A stretch of 64,000 nucleotides of DNA from Diphasiastrum complanatum (lineage: Eukaryota; Streptophyta; Lycopodiopsida; Lycopodiales; Lycopodiaceae): contig CM055113.1 in NCBI GenBank assembly GCA_029204225.1, positions 14,134,406-14,198,405 on the forward strand, read 5' to 3'. Below the pieces are notes generated by a model, which saw only the letters and a program-made list of their open reading frames with translations, was not told the DNA's origin and did no database searches. Position numbers and translations under genes: made by a program. Below, one piece after another: positions 43,416 through 55,687 of the stretch (its first letter is position 1; every line of letters starts with the position of its first letter).

Positions 43416-44393
43416 TATGACCCTTCTCTATATTATAAGTTTGTAGATAACTTTGTAATTATACTTCTCATCTATGTAGATGATATCATTCTTTGTGGAA
43501 ACAATGAGAAGTTAGTTGAAGAAACTAAGCATGCACTTGGTATTGAGTTTAAGATGCAGGACTTGGGAGTTCTTCACTATATTCTAGGCCTTGATATAGA
43601 TTTTTGGAAAGGTCATGCATTTATAAGCCAAAGTAGATATGCGCTTTCCATACTCAGGAAATTCCATATGGAAAACTGTAAAGGCATAGATACACCTATA
43701 GAGCACACTGTAAAAGTTCCTATGAAAGATGATGAAAAATCCTTTGAGGACATCACTCTTTATAGGAGTCTTGTTGGCTCACTTATTTGGTTAACAGTGA
43801 CTAGGCCCGATCTAAGCTTTTGTGTTCATAAGCTAAGTCAACACATGCGAAATCCAAAGTTATATCATTGGAAGTTGGCTAAAAGAATCTTGAGGTATAT
43901 ATCTTCTACCTTGGATTATGGATTGTTCTACAAAGGAGAAGATCTGACTCAATGATTGCTTTTTCAGATTCAGATTTTGCAGGATAGGAAATCCACAAGT
44001 GTTTACACTATATTTCTTGGAGGGAACTTGGTTTCTTGGCTATCAAAGAAGCAGACAATTATTTCTTTATCATCTTGTGAAGTTAAATACAAATCTCTTA
44101 CAACCACAACAAAGGAGGTTTTATGGATAAAAAGGTTACTTTTGGAGCTAAAGTGTTATGAAGATCTTCCAATTATCAAGAATGATAACATTTTTGCTCA
44201 GGCTCTTGCAAATAATCCAGTCTTTCATGCAAGGAGCAAGCATATTGAAGTGGCTCATAATTTTGTAAGAGAAAAAGTCATTGGAAGAGAGATCTCATTG
44301 GAACATGTTGCATCTTCAGATTGTGTTGCAGATCTTCTCACCAAACCTCTACTCAAGAATGTCTTGATGCATGTCCATGGTGATTTCCACTAA
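43416..44393 (+). pseudogene. Copia RT C-terminus and RNase H
   Basis: The first frame begins YDPSLYYKFVDNF, contains the RT catalytic YVDD (43473-43484) and the connection phrase MQDLGVLHYILGLDID, then SLVGSLIWLTVTRPDLSF. It is broken by a frameshift at about 43950. The second frame resumes at DRKSTSVYTIFLGG, with NPVFHARSKHIEV and VADLLTKPL, ending at 44393. The N-terminal RT, integrase and gag are missing, cut off sharply at 43416. The expected SDADWAG block of RNase H is scrambled by the frameshift and an inner deletion. Confidence 0.9.
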
Positions 44394-44417
44394 AATTCAT
44401 GTTGTACATTAAAGGAG

Positions 44418-44873
44418 TGTGAATTGAGCACATATCCTTCTAGTGTAGCTCGGATTTGAGTTAGATAGGTTCAAATTTGATGACATGCAGTAGTTTAGAT
44501 AACTTGCAAAGTCATATTGTATGCATGCAAGCCACATGCAATCAGTGCATGCAACATGCAAAGTAGTTTATGTGATCTACACATGTCTAGGCGGTTTTAT
44601 GAGTTGACATGCAGTACATGCAACATACATGCATGCAGTTACACATGTGGATCTCTGGTAGGTGAATTAGTTCAGTTAAGTGGACTTTCCATGCAACTCC
44701 ACTATAGGAATTCGAGTCTCTCTCATGTAGGGAAAGCTGGGCATGTTTTGCCACATTGTGAATATTGGGATTTTGGTGTTTTGGATTCATTCGCTCTCTA
44801 CCCGAGTTTTCTATGTTTGATTTTCTCTCTCTACTCAAGCATACTGTTCTTTGATCAATCTTGTGCAATCACA
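44418..44873 (+). mobile_element. Probable 3' LTR of the 43.4-44.4 kb copia remnant
   Basis: Right after the pol stop comes a purine tract (AAAGGAG, 44411-44417), then TGTGAATTGAGCAC. A CAATCACA end near 44873 gives inverted TGTGA/TCACA termini. It contains several ACATGCA repeats. No partner LTR is present, so the right edge is inferred. Confidence 0.5.
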
Positions 44874-44904
44874 ACACCTCAATGAGATCCTGTAGGGTGT
44901 GTGG

Positions 44905-47394
44905 TGAAGTTCACACGTGCTAAAAACTTCACATGAACTGGGCTGAGAAGTGGACTAAAAGGAAAGTCAAGCAGATCAGGACTAATAGAGGAGGAGAGTA
45001 CATCTCCAACTGATTTACCGACTTTTGTAAAAGTCGAGGCATTCTTCACAGGAAGACAACAACTTATACACCACATCATAATGGTGTAGCGGAGAGGAAG
45101 AACAGAACTCTCATGGAAGCTGCAAGATCCATAATGGCCTACTCAAAGGTATCAAGATCGTTATGGGCTGAGGCAGTAGCTACAGCCGCCTACCTGCAGA
45201 ACAAGATAGGCAAGTCAAGCATTGCTCACACAACCCCACATGAGGTATGGTGGAGAAGCAAGCCAAATCTGGCTCATGTTCGAATCTTCGGATGTGTAGC
45301 ATATGCACACATACCAGATAAGAAGAGGAAGAAACTAGACGAAAAGGTGGAGCAAGAATTCTTGGTTGGCTATGATATACATTTTGCATACTACAGAGTA
45401 TACATGCCTCAAACCAATGAAGTAAAAACTATCAAAGATGTCAGATTTGATGAGACAAGAACAATGACTGAGGAAGATCCAATCAGCTACGAAGTTCTCA
45501 GTAGACAGCACTATGACCTGCCAACATCGACAAAGGGAGTGGACTCTGAGCATCCAAATGATGAAACTCAAATCCCAACTGAACTGAATGATAGTTCGGA
45601 CGACGAGCAGACCGACATATCGGGATTACCCAACACACCGGCGATACACCGAGGTTTCGAGGTGCTGCTGTCAGCAGACTGGACAAAGGCAAAGCATCGT
45701 TGATCCTGTATTGTCTCCAAGGAGATCTGTCAGACAAAGAAGAGCACTAGTCAGAGATATACGTGACAGCTCATTTTCTGCTAAGGAAGAATTCTGTGGA
45801 TTCGGGGGTGAACCACAAACTTACGAGGACGCCATCAACAATCTAGACAAGAACAAGTGGACCAAGGCCATGGAAGATAAAATGAGTTCCATGAAGCAAA
45901 ATGAAATGTGGACTCTCGAGCCACTACCAGCCGACAAAAAGACTGTCAAGTGTAAGTGGGTCTACAAGCATAAGTATGGACCAGACGGCAATGTACTAAG
46001 ATACAAAGCCAGGCTAGTTGCAAAAGGCTTCTCACAGAGGTACGACATTGATTATACAAATACATTCTCTCATGTTGTGAAGCACACATCACTACGCATA
46101 TTATTTGCATACGCAGCTAGCTGCCTATGATATGAAGATCTACATTGTAGATGAGAAGATAGTCTTTTTGCATGGTGAGCTGAAAGAAGGTCTACATGGA
46201 CCAGCCACCAAGTTTTTACTGCGAGTCACTTGCTGACTATGCATGCAGAATGCACAGAAGCATCTATGGACTGAAACAGTCCACCACAGGCAGTGGTACA
46301 AGAAGAAGGATCACGCACTTAGATCCTTGGGCTTCCAGCCTTTAAAGGTTGACTACAACGTTTATGTGAAAGTCATAAACGGGGAGATCATCATAATCAG
46401 TGTCTATGTAGATGACATGCTAATTCTGTCACGGAGTGACAATCTCATGGCATAGGTGAAGGCAGATATTTTGAGGCACTTCAAAATATTGGACCTAGGA
46501 GAAGCCAAATGCTACCTAGGTTTATAGATCGACAGAGATCTTCAGGCTGGGAGATTATATCTACACCAATCAAGATACGTTCAGAAGATCATTGATGATT
46601 TCAACATGACAGATTGCAAGGGAGTAAACTCTCCAATGGTTCCTGGCACAGTGCTGAAAAACGAAGACTGTCCCAGAGACGAAGCAGAACGACAAGCAAT
46701 GGAGCATAAGCCTTACAGAAGGCTCATCGGTTCTTTGATGTACTTGGCAGACAATACGCGGCCAGACATTGATTACGCAGTGTTCAGGTTGAGCCAATTC
46801 AATATCAATCCAGGTCCAATACACTGGAAGATCACCAAGAGGATCCTGCAATATCTGTAGAACACGAAGGACTACGACCTATGCTATTGTCAAGATGTAG
46901 GATTCAAGATTGAATCCTACAGTGATCCAAGTTGGGCATCTCTGAAAGATGATACTCAAAGTGTCTCAAGAGGATGCACCGTAGCAGCCGATGCAGCTGT
47001 TATCTGGATCAACAGAAAATAGACAATAACTGCCCAATCATCCTGTGAGGCAGAATATGTTGCTGCAGCCAAAATGGCCAATGAGCTGACATGGCTCAGA
47101 CAGTCCCTAGATGGACTAGGACAGAGCACCGATGAACCGTTGATCCTACACATGGACAACACCTCTACTATTCATTTGACAAAAGACCCAGTGTTTCATT
47201 CCAAAAGAAAGCACATCGCCATCAAGTATCACTTGATCGGGGATTTGGTTGAGAAGGACGAGCTGAAGACCACCTTCATACCGACAAAGCAAATGCTAGT
47301 TGATATCTTGACAAAGACATTGGATAAGGTAATGTTCGAAAGGCAGAGAGCCAAATTGGTAGTCAGAAAAATACACGCTTTAAGAGGGAGCTGA
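44905..47394 (+). pseudogene. Copia pol pseudogene: integrase, RT, RNase H
   Basis: The integrase part reads KQIRTNRGGEYIS, then TPHHNGVAERKNRTLMEAAR with the catalytic Glu in place, then FGCVAYAHIPDKKRKKLD. A frameshift lies near 45700. RT follows with EDAINNLDKNKWTKAMEDKM, WVYKHKYGPDG and KARLVAKGFSQRYDIDY. After a damaged section comes SVYVDDMLILSRSD, then YRRLIGSLMYLADNTRPDIDY. RNase H follows with SSCEAEYVAAAKMANELTWL, FHSKRKHIAIKYH and MLVDILTKTLD. It has at least five internal stops, four of them TAG at positions where Gln is expected. Gag and the 5' LTR are absent. Confidence 0.92.
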
Positions 47395-50206
47395 AGAAAC
47401 ATTAAGTTTCTACTTTATAGCCTTAGTATTTTTTCTTTGTCTTTTAGACTGCTGCATAATTTTGACTAGTTTTTGCACATTCAACCTTCGATTTTTTTTT
47501 ACTTTTTTGTCACATACTTAGAAAGGTGACACTTTGGGTTAGGCTGACACTCCAGAGTATCCATATGTAAGCCAGGGTAAGGAGGAACTATCAGCTCGGG
47601 CGTGAAGTTTTTCAAACTATCACGATCCACCGCCACCATGCAACGTTAACATAAACGTACTTAAACGAATGCTTAGCTTAAACTTAGATAATCAATCTTG
47701 TAATCTAATCCAGCATGATATATGTATTGGATCAGAGACAGATTCATATACACATACACAGAGAGAGTCCTAATTGCAATACCCAGTGAAGTGCATATCA
47801 AGGAAGAAAGATAGCTCTAGCAGTAGCTAGTTCCATTCGTGAAAAGAGAACACCTCTCTCACGCCGACGTGCTCATCTGAAGGAGACCACTTGATGTACT
47901 TGTTGATGGGTGTTGGACAAATGGACAAAAGGGCTCGAAGGGCATGAAAATTGGCAAAGCCTCATTTTGAAGGGGGACACTTGGGATTTACTATAAAAGG
48001 ACGCCACTCTTTGTGTTAAGAGATAGTTAGTACTTTTGTATGTTAGTATTTGTATGTTAGTACTTTTAGGAGTTGGCACTTTTGGGAGTTGCTTGCTTGT
48101 TTGAGTGTGCTTTGAAGTTAATTTCATTTTGTGGCTAATTGTTGTAAATGTTAGTTGCTCAATGTTAGTCACTTGCAATGTGAGTTAGTAGTTTGTGGGA
48201 GGTTAATGGTTGTTTTGTGCCCTCATGCCTATTTGTTGCTTGTGTGTTGTTAACTCCATAGTTAGTAAGGTGTATTCTAAACTTTGGCTTGATTGATTGC
48301 TTGAGGTGAGTTCAATGTTGATGGGTTGGTTAGAAGGATTGTGAGTTTCTTGAAATAGCTCAATGATAGTTGGATAATAATGAGATGATGTGAAGAGTTA
48401 GTACTTTTAAATGTTAGTACTTTTGTGAGTGAGGATTTTAGGAGTGGTTATGTTTGAGAGTTGAGAGTTGTAGTTGTCTTGGGGGTTGGGACTGATGTTA
48501 CTTACTATGCTGGCTTGCTCATATTGAGGAGTTGAGAGATTGTGGTTGTTTGTGTTGATTGCTTGGACCTCATTACTAGTGCGAGTTCGGACTTTTGTCA
48601 AGCCCCTACTCCACCTAAGGTGCCCTTCACTTTCTTGGTCCTTGGTTTCTTTTAGTTCTTCATTCCCTTGGCATTTGATTTTTCCTTGTAGTATGCGTGG
48701 CCCGCCGGCCCTTGCCATTTGGTTTCTCGGGATTACCGACTGATTTGTGTATTTTGCCCGCTCCTCGTAGTTTGCTCAATTTTACCCGTTAGAGTTTTTG
48801 CAAATTTTCAGTATTGCCCATAATTCACAGTTTGGTATTTGTCCACTAAATTTTTTTCTTTGATGGCTCTTTGACTGAAGTCGACTTATTCAACATTCAT
48901 GACTAGGGCTCCCACAACAACACGGTTTCCCTGAAAATGCACTAGGCAACCATATATTACTAAAATCAACTCTGTACATGGTAGGATTTTAGCACGGCTA
49001 TGCCGACTATTTGTACAACTGGCCAAAAAGTCGTAAAACATTATCACAGGCCATTTCTAAGGCCGCAAATTTTTTTCTAGCCTCATTTAGAGCGGGCTGG
49101 GACCCAACTCTAGGTGGACCGGCATTTTTGGCTCGGTCTTTACAAAAATTGACCACAAAATATTTTGACGATTTTTTCGAAAGTTAGTTTCTTACTTTTA
49201 AACTGTGTCTAGCCACTTTAGGGTGGGCTGGGACCCAATTTTAAGACAAATTTTTGCCAATTTTTCTGTAATAATCGGATTTTACATGCCGATTTTTTCA
49301 GGTTTTGCAAACTTAAGCTTCAATATTAGTCCGATTTTCCGTGCGGAAATATAGGCTAACATTGGCGACTACCACTGGGTAGTATGGTCCCCATACGGCG
49401 GACCCAGAGTCTCTTGTTTCACAGACCAGCTCCTGGCGGTGAATCAAGTATAGTGGGCTTAGCACCCTTGCTAGGTGATGTTAGCCACAGTGAGTTGGCA
49501 GGATGTCTTCAATAGCTTCCTACCCAAAGGCCATTGATTGAGCCCTTAGGATCCATCTGCAACCGGATTGGATGTAACCGCAGCATCTTTGAACAATTTG
49601 GTGTCTTCATACCTGCAAAAACCCCCATGTGACCTAAATGGCAAATGCTCCCATTCCCATCAGATGTAAGACAATGCCCACCTTCGGACCCATGCATGGA
49701 GGGATATGCAAATGCAAATCTCAGGATTGGAGATAGGATGATATGGATGCAAGTCAACAGTATTGTGTCTAACACCATGTCATTGATGTGTGTGTGAATG
49801 CATATGCAATGAGGCTTTGATGCCCCAACTCTGAAACCGGTCCAGACTGGTGATTACCATTTTTTTTTTAAGACATTCAACATATAGCCTCTAAGAATTG
49901 ATTCGACGGGGAATAACCATTTCTCCTCTTTGAACTGACTCTTCTCTCAAGCCTTATATTCTGACAGTAGTCCATGTAGGACAACTTACTGTCCTAAGAT
50001 CCAATACACAAGATGGTAGGAAGTACTGGTTTTCCTCTAGTCTATGGAATCAATTAGGAAAATCGTCCTCACCTCTTATGGATGTGTGAGGCGTCACTCA
50101 TCCTCACAAATTGGTTCGAGATCTGATAGATACAGCTGAAGTCCTTTTTTTTTTCTTTACTTTTCTCTCAGTCTTTCTTTGTCTCTCTTTTTCGGTTCTA
50201 TTTTTC
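47395..50206. other. LTR-like and low-complexity DNA, no gene seen
   Basis: The purine-rich AAGAGGGAGCTGAAG at the pol stop (about 47380-47394) suggests the 3' LTR of the preceding copia element follows, but no end could be fixed. A second LTR-like start (TGTTGGACAA, 47911) with a TATA box (CTATAAAAGG, about 47992) precedes repeats of GTTAGTACTTTT at 48028-48075 and 48400-48425. The remainder shows no coding similarity. Confidence 0.35.
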
Positions 50207-50398
50207 TTAGAGCTCCTTGAGTCGTTTAACATATAGGCGTACTGATTCTCTTGGTTCTTGTTGTATCATAGTCAAAGCGAAGCTATCAACATTGTATTTG
50301 AGTCCAAACTCTGCTATAAACAGTTGTAACCGTTTCTCCAAGGTGGTAATGGAAGCTTTGGGTAAATTATAGTACCATCGTCTAGCTTTTGGACACAA
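50207..50398 (-). pseudogene. Gypsy-type Gag fragment
   Basis: Read on the minus strand, ARRWYYNLPKASITTLEK and LQLFIAEFG, then RESVRLYVKRLKEL, match the retrotransposon Gag core of Ty3/gypsy elements. Only about 63 residues remain, opposite in direction to the gypsy pol that follows. Confidence 0.7.
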
Positions 50399-50557
50399 AA
50401 GATATAGTTTTTTAGACGGTTTTTCCGGTTACAATCAAGTCTTTATTAAGGAAGAAGATAGATAAAAAAACAAGTAGAGTTAAGAAGGGAGGAGGACCAC
50501 CAAAACATCGATTATATATCACAGCTTAAAACTAAAAATTAATTTGAACCAATATCA

Positions 50558-50841
50558 AATGAATTCCTAGATGAGCACATAATGCGCATTCAAACAGAAT
50601 TGTCCATTTATTTAGACATTATTAATTTCTTACAGGATCCAATAATTTCAATAAACAGTAGAAGATAGTTTTTCTTGTGAAAGTAGGACCCTACACGATT
50701 ATAGATAAGGTACTATATAAATCAGGAGCTGATGATAACATTCGCCGCTGTTTAGAACCCACTGAAATCACTACCGTAATAAGAGCACTACATGAAGAAG
50801 ATTCCGAAGGCCATTATGCACTTAAAAACACTGCCAAAACA
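50558..50841 (+). pseudogene. Gypsy pol: RNase H-integrase linker and integrase zinc finger
   Basis: One frame reads NEFLDEHIMRIQTELSIYLD and IINFLQDP, the linker after RNase H. After a stop and frameshift comes YTIIDKVLYKSGADDNIRRC with EITTVIRALHEEDSEGHYA, the H2C2 integrase zinc-binding domain. Its His-His pair is visible but the Cys-Cys half is missing: the frame passes at KNTAKT directly into a Gag start codon at 50842. The downstream integrase core of probably the same element reappears at 55688. Confidence 0.8.
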
Positions 50842-52217
50842 ATGGCCGACAATACAGATCCTGACATCCCCGAAGATTATCCATACGAGATCAGGTCCCC
50901 TGTAGCTGAACAAATCAGAAGTCATAGATTCTACCGAATGCGATCCCAACCCTATGAGCCATCCACAAACTCATTCGAAGGACAAGAACATGATAGAGCC
51001 GAGTCCTCGCGAGCCAAAACCCATGTTCATGGTGTTGAAACATCTCATGTCAGAACCAACCTCAATGGAGTCTCTGCTACCCACAATGCTCATCATGAGA
51101 GACGTACACCCAAACTAGATCTACCAAAGTTTGACGGTAGTTCAGACCCTCAAAGATTTTTGCAAATATTTGAGAATGCATGTGATGTATATGGTGAGAC
51201 ATCACCCGACGCCATGATTTAACTCTTCTCGATGACCATGATCGATCGAGCACGAGAATGGTTTTTCGGCCTTGATCGTGAAGATAAACGTGACTGGTCA
51301 CTCTCGAAGGAGGCCTTTATCAAATACTTCAAGCCATTTCACTTGATAGAAATCCCTTTTGTCAAGCTAAGTAATATCAAAATGACAAAAGACGAACGAG
51401 TACGAGACTATATTGAGCATTTCAAACGTCTCAAAAGTCAAGTACAAGAACAACCCTCTGAACAGATGCTCATCATCTGGTTCTTAGTCGGCCTTCCAAG
51501 ATGGATTAAACGTGAGTTTAAATCCAATGATGAATATACGAGCCTAAAGTTAGCTATGTCTGATGCCATCAAGGAAGAAGATGAAGGATCAGATGTTGAC
51601 GAATCCAGGGAAAGACGAGCACCATGTGCTCCTGTCCATGAGTCAAAGCCGATCGAGGACACCCGAGATCAGCTTTGGAAATCCCAGTTGGAGTTGCTTA
51701 ATAAGAAACATCAACTACAGATGGAGAAACTCACCAATGAGTTTCAAGCTACCCTGAAGTCTATCCAAGGCAATATGCCTGGTCAGTCAAACCCTGCACA
51801 AGTACCTTATAGACGAAAAACAATATGGTGCTCACACTGTCGGGCTACGATCCTGTTGATACTTGTCCTTCATATCGACCTATCCAAGCACATACAGTTC
51901 AACAATATGAAGAACACCCATCCCAATCTGGAAATGCCTTGCCTTATCCTAACTATCCATCAGAAAGTCTAGATCCACTAGCCATACAAGATGGCTATGC
52001 AGTTATACAAGGGCCACTGCACACCAGATGCTTCATATGTGGTGAAACTGGCCACTTCATGGTTGATTGTCCAGTGAAGACCAAGTACCATCCTGAGTGT
52101 CCCGACTGTATTAGGATACACAGTTTCAAAGACTGCCCGAGACAACCGACCAAGATCCTACCTACTCGTCACGTTAGTTATGGACAACAACACGAGCACC
52201 ATAGCAACAACAGTTAA
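50842..52217 (+). pseudogene. Gypsy gag with zinc knuckle
   Basis: It starts MADNTDPDIPEDYPYEIRSP. The capsid core runs LDLPKFDGSSDPQRFLQIFE, then a TAA stop at 51220-51222 where Gln is expected, then RAREWFFGLDREDKRDW, EAFIKYFKPFH and VRDYIEHFKRLKSQV. A frameshift near 51830 leads to the CCHC zinc knuckle CFICGETGHFMVDC, and the frame ends at 52217. It is probably the gag of the family-1 element whose 3' end is at 53022-55687, whose 5' LTR has been deleted. That linkage is inference. Confidence 0.8.
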
Positions 52218-53021
52218 ACCTGCTGCTCAATCGAGAAGTTTCTTGTAAACTTCTACTACATCACCGTCCAATACACCAACTCCATAATGAAAAAAGACAA
52301 TATGAAATGAGTCCTTGTCGAAAGAAAGTGAAACCCATATTTCGTCATCTGCTACAATGTCCAACCACGAGCAACCTCCACAGGGAATTGACAGTTTTTT
52401 CCCTTTCTACAAACTCCAATCTATTTGTCTTTCCACATGCAAATAAGATTCCAATGTGCCAATACACAATACATCTAGGATTCAGAAATCCAGATAGAGA
52501 TTCGGTTCTAAATCTCTTGTTCAGAGAGGTCCTTAGGACCTAGTACCTCAGCCATACCTGCATCTCACGCTATATCTTGCAACATCTGTTATCCATGATG
52601 ATAGATTTCAGCGTCACCAGTCCCGTCTTGTTTTGACAAGGGCATGTCAGAGTAAGTCACATTACTCTACAAAACAACTAAAATATTGCAACTATCAAAG
52701 TACATTATCAATGTTGATGAATGCAAGTTTTGTTCGACAAGTGCTATACAGTTCTCACTATCTGTAACGTTTGTTTATCTCCTTGTTTCTCTTCACCTAT
52801 TTTGTGTGACTGATTTTTGCATGAGGAATAGTTATTGCACGAGAGTCTTTTGTAGAGCATCTCCAGAACACATTTTTATTCATCTATCCATCTTCAGATT
52901 ACCATGTATAGCAGTTTCAAATTTTTGAAAACTATGAGAAATCCATGACAAGTTAGAGTTGATTCCTGCACCTCATTGCCATATTATTCTTTGAGTCAAC
53001 TACAGCAAGATCGAAACAAAT
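52218..53021. other. Internal region of an LTR element, no domain recognised
   Basis: Short frames only. RT, RNase H and protease motifs are absent, so the element between gag and 3' LTR is largely deleted. Confidence 0.4.
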
Positions 53022-54525
53022 TTAGTTAAAATTTGTTAAATCTTTAGTCCAATCACATGTTCAACGAGTTTCAACTACGTGTTCCACACGCCGATCCAAT
53101 CCTGAGCATGAACAGTCACTAGCAACAACATCCCCACCAACAGAATTTTTTTTTTTTTTTTTTGGGGGGGGAGAAAGGGGAGAGAGTTGATTTGCTTGGA
53201 TCCACCGGAGCAGTTACGCTGCCAGCAACAACACCAGCAAGATCGACAGCCAAATTCACAAACCCAAAGTCGACAATGACAAGGCTAAGAAGACAGATGG
53301 GCAATCCAAATCAACTCGATCAGAAGAAGTACCCTAGTCACGACGAAGATCCTTCAGAAAGAGAAACACAAGCATTGGAAAATCAGTCTCCTTCTTCAAC
53401 CAACCTCTTGCCATACTTCTGCGCCCATTCTCATGTCTATCGTCCACACCATCTACCGTTGTCACCACCACCCTCCCTTCCATCTGTTTGTTTATCATCA
53501 GTTTACTATTCTTCTGAGAAATTCCCAGTTTTGATAGTCTTACCGAAGCAGCTGATAGATCATTGCAAATGTCTTGCGGAGACTAACTGCTACCTACAAT
53601 GGATGATCAGCCAAATGAAGATCTAAGTAGCATGCGAAGCAGCTAGAAGAAATAAAATAAAAAAAATCCAGAAAGCTGAGGAGGAAAGGATAAAACTTAA
53701 ACAACAGATGATCCAAATCGATCTTGATCAAAAGAAACTCTCTGGAGTAATGATAGTTGAATCCCCTCTTATGAAGCCCAAAGAGATCCAAAAGTAACGG
53801 ATCAAAAGAAAGAGCTGCAGAAAATGAAAGATGAAGACATCCGTGAACCTGCAAATAAAGCAAGCTCCTCACCCAGCAAGTGGTGGTCGAAGTTCGACAT
53901 TGCAAGGGTCCAAGGTTGCAATTGTAGAACTATCAGTTCCTTCACCTTGTCAACAAGCCTTCATCATGTTTCCTCACCGTTACCAAACCATCCATCCAAA
54001 ACTGTTTCTAGCACCAATTTTTTATGATAAGTCCATCCCCTTGAGACTGATAACCAAGATTTGTGCTACCTATCAAAAAAAAGCATTGAAAAGACTGGAA
54101 CTTCAACTGAGAGAAGAACCACGGAAACACCCAGAGGCAAATGGAGGATACAGGCCTCTCAAAAGAAACCAAAAATGGAATCTACCAAGAAACCAAAGAT
54201 GAAACCGTCAATGGCAGATACAAGTGACTAAACAAAGAGACACATGGAAAGCACTCGAGCATGCAAGTTGTGAAGCTGCTGAGAACTCTCCAAATTTTGA
54301 GAATGTCAACCCATTACAGCAATAAGACATTCTAAATCCAATTGCAGCAATTTGGGAAAAATAGTTTTTGTGATAAATACTGGTGACAATAAGCACTTGG
54401 TTTTATGTAAGCGAACGAGGATCTACGCTTTTGCAAGTGATGATCGAAGACGCCGATGCGAAAGTAGAGCGACATCATCCAATATGAGTTGCAATGGGTC
54501 CTACAACACATTAGGGGTGGGATGA
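53022..54525 (+). mobile_element. Internal region of family-1 element, copy B, with decayed unknown ORF
   Basis: It is homologous to 852-2320 on the opposite strand. The frame at 53162-53626 (STGAVTLPATTPARST, RLRRQMGN, SPSSTNLLPYFCAHSH) and later frames (IDLDQKKLSGVMIVE, then MKDEDIREPANKAS) are shared with copy A. A basic and coiled-coil-like composition is visible but no known domain. It ends in the purine tract TTAGGGGTGGGATGA (54511-54525). Confidence 0.7.
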
Positions 54526-55687
54526 TGTTGGCTGATTCTGTCGAATCCCCAAGATACTCGGACAGAGCAACTCAAGAGCACCTCTCACCTTAGACCGAGG
54601 AGGTCTCCGAGAAGACGAGACTAATGAAGGCTGAGAGCCAAGTATGAGAGCTGAGAAATGCTAGTTAGGAATGACAAGTAAAGACTGTGTAAATCTCATG
54701 GTGAATCTCGGAAGATGGAATGACCATGAAGAAACTAGTATTTCTAGGCAAATGTAATAAATGCAAGTAGACCCCTCTTAAAGAAAGTAGAGTGAGCCAC
54801 CTTTTGATGGTGACTTCTAGTGGAGAGCATTGTTCCACTTGTAATTTGTGAAATGTGGAAATTCCACTAGGATGCCACGTAAGGAGCTCTCTTGCTTATT
54901 TAATAGACTCCCTCTTTGTGAAGAGGAGCTTTTTGCATTGTATCTACTCCATGTTTAATAAGTAGATTTTCCATGAGTTTGATGCTACACTAAGCTCCTT
55001 GATCATGATGGTTTTCTTGAGTGATGCCCCTATGATCATGCCCTTCCATTCATATTGTGTGTGGTTGTGGATTTAGAGTGGATTAGTTTTCTTGCTTTCC
55101 TAGTTGTGGATTAGATTTCTTGTTTTCTTGTGGATTAATGTAGGAGCCAGCATTCATGTAAACTAAATAGGCTGGATCTGTGGCGTAATTCTTGCATATC
55201 TCTGTACAATCCAGTTCTTGATGTTCTTGGGATGTCCAAGAATCAAAAGGCTAGTTGGTTTCTTGATTCTTGGTCTTCTAACATACTGTAGATTAGTTTC
55301 TTGTTTCTTGTTTTGTCAGTTTATGCAAGGTAGTTCAGTGTTAATGTAGTGTAGGCTCTGATTTCAGTCCGTTTTAAGTGTAGGTAGCTGTAGAATCTGT
55401 AGAACATTCATTGGTTTGTATGCTGATCTGTGAATGAGCGTTCTTGTGTTGCATCCATGTAGAATGTAAGTGCGTTCAAGAGTGACATCTCTGAGTTGTC
55501 CTCTGACAAGCAGGACATAAAGAAAATACTACAACAAAACTTTGTTTCCTTCTGCTTGGGTTGGCATCATAAAATCAAGAAACCATCTAACGATTGCCAT
55601 GAAGCCTGATAACAGGCAGAAATAGATCTATAAGCAAGAAGTAGAAAAGTAAACAACAAGTCCTCTGGAGCAGGGGATCTGTCACCA
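54526..55687 (+). mobile_element. 3' LTR of family-1 element, copy B (1162 bp)
   Basis: It starts TGTTGGCTGATTCTG and ends CTGTCACCA at 55687, where the gypsy integrase core resumes (ATCATTCCCTTAGCACC). The whole length aligns with the LTR at 58151-59330 (minus strand) and, for its first part, with 1-851 (minus strand). Confidence 0.8.

Noticed and set aside
43600-47394. Reading the two copia pol remnants as one element
   Set aside because: Both contain their own YVDD RT and RNase H ends, and a probable LTR lies between them, so they are two elements.
1-55687. The family-1 inverted pair as the ends of one giant transposon
   Set aside because: Each copy has its own LTR and purine tract, and a third copy exists at 58151-59330, so these are independent insertions.
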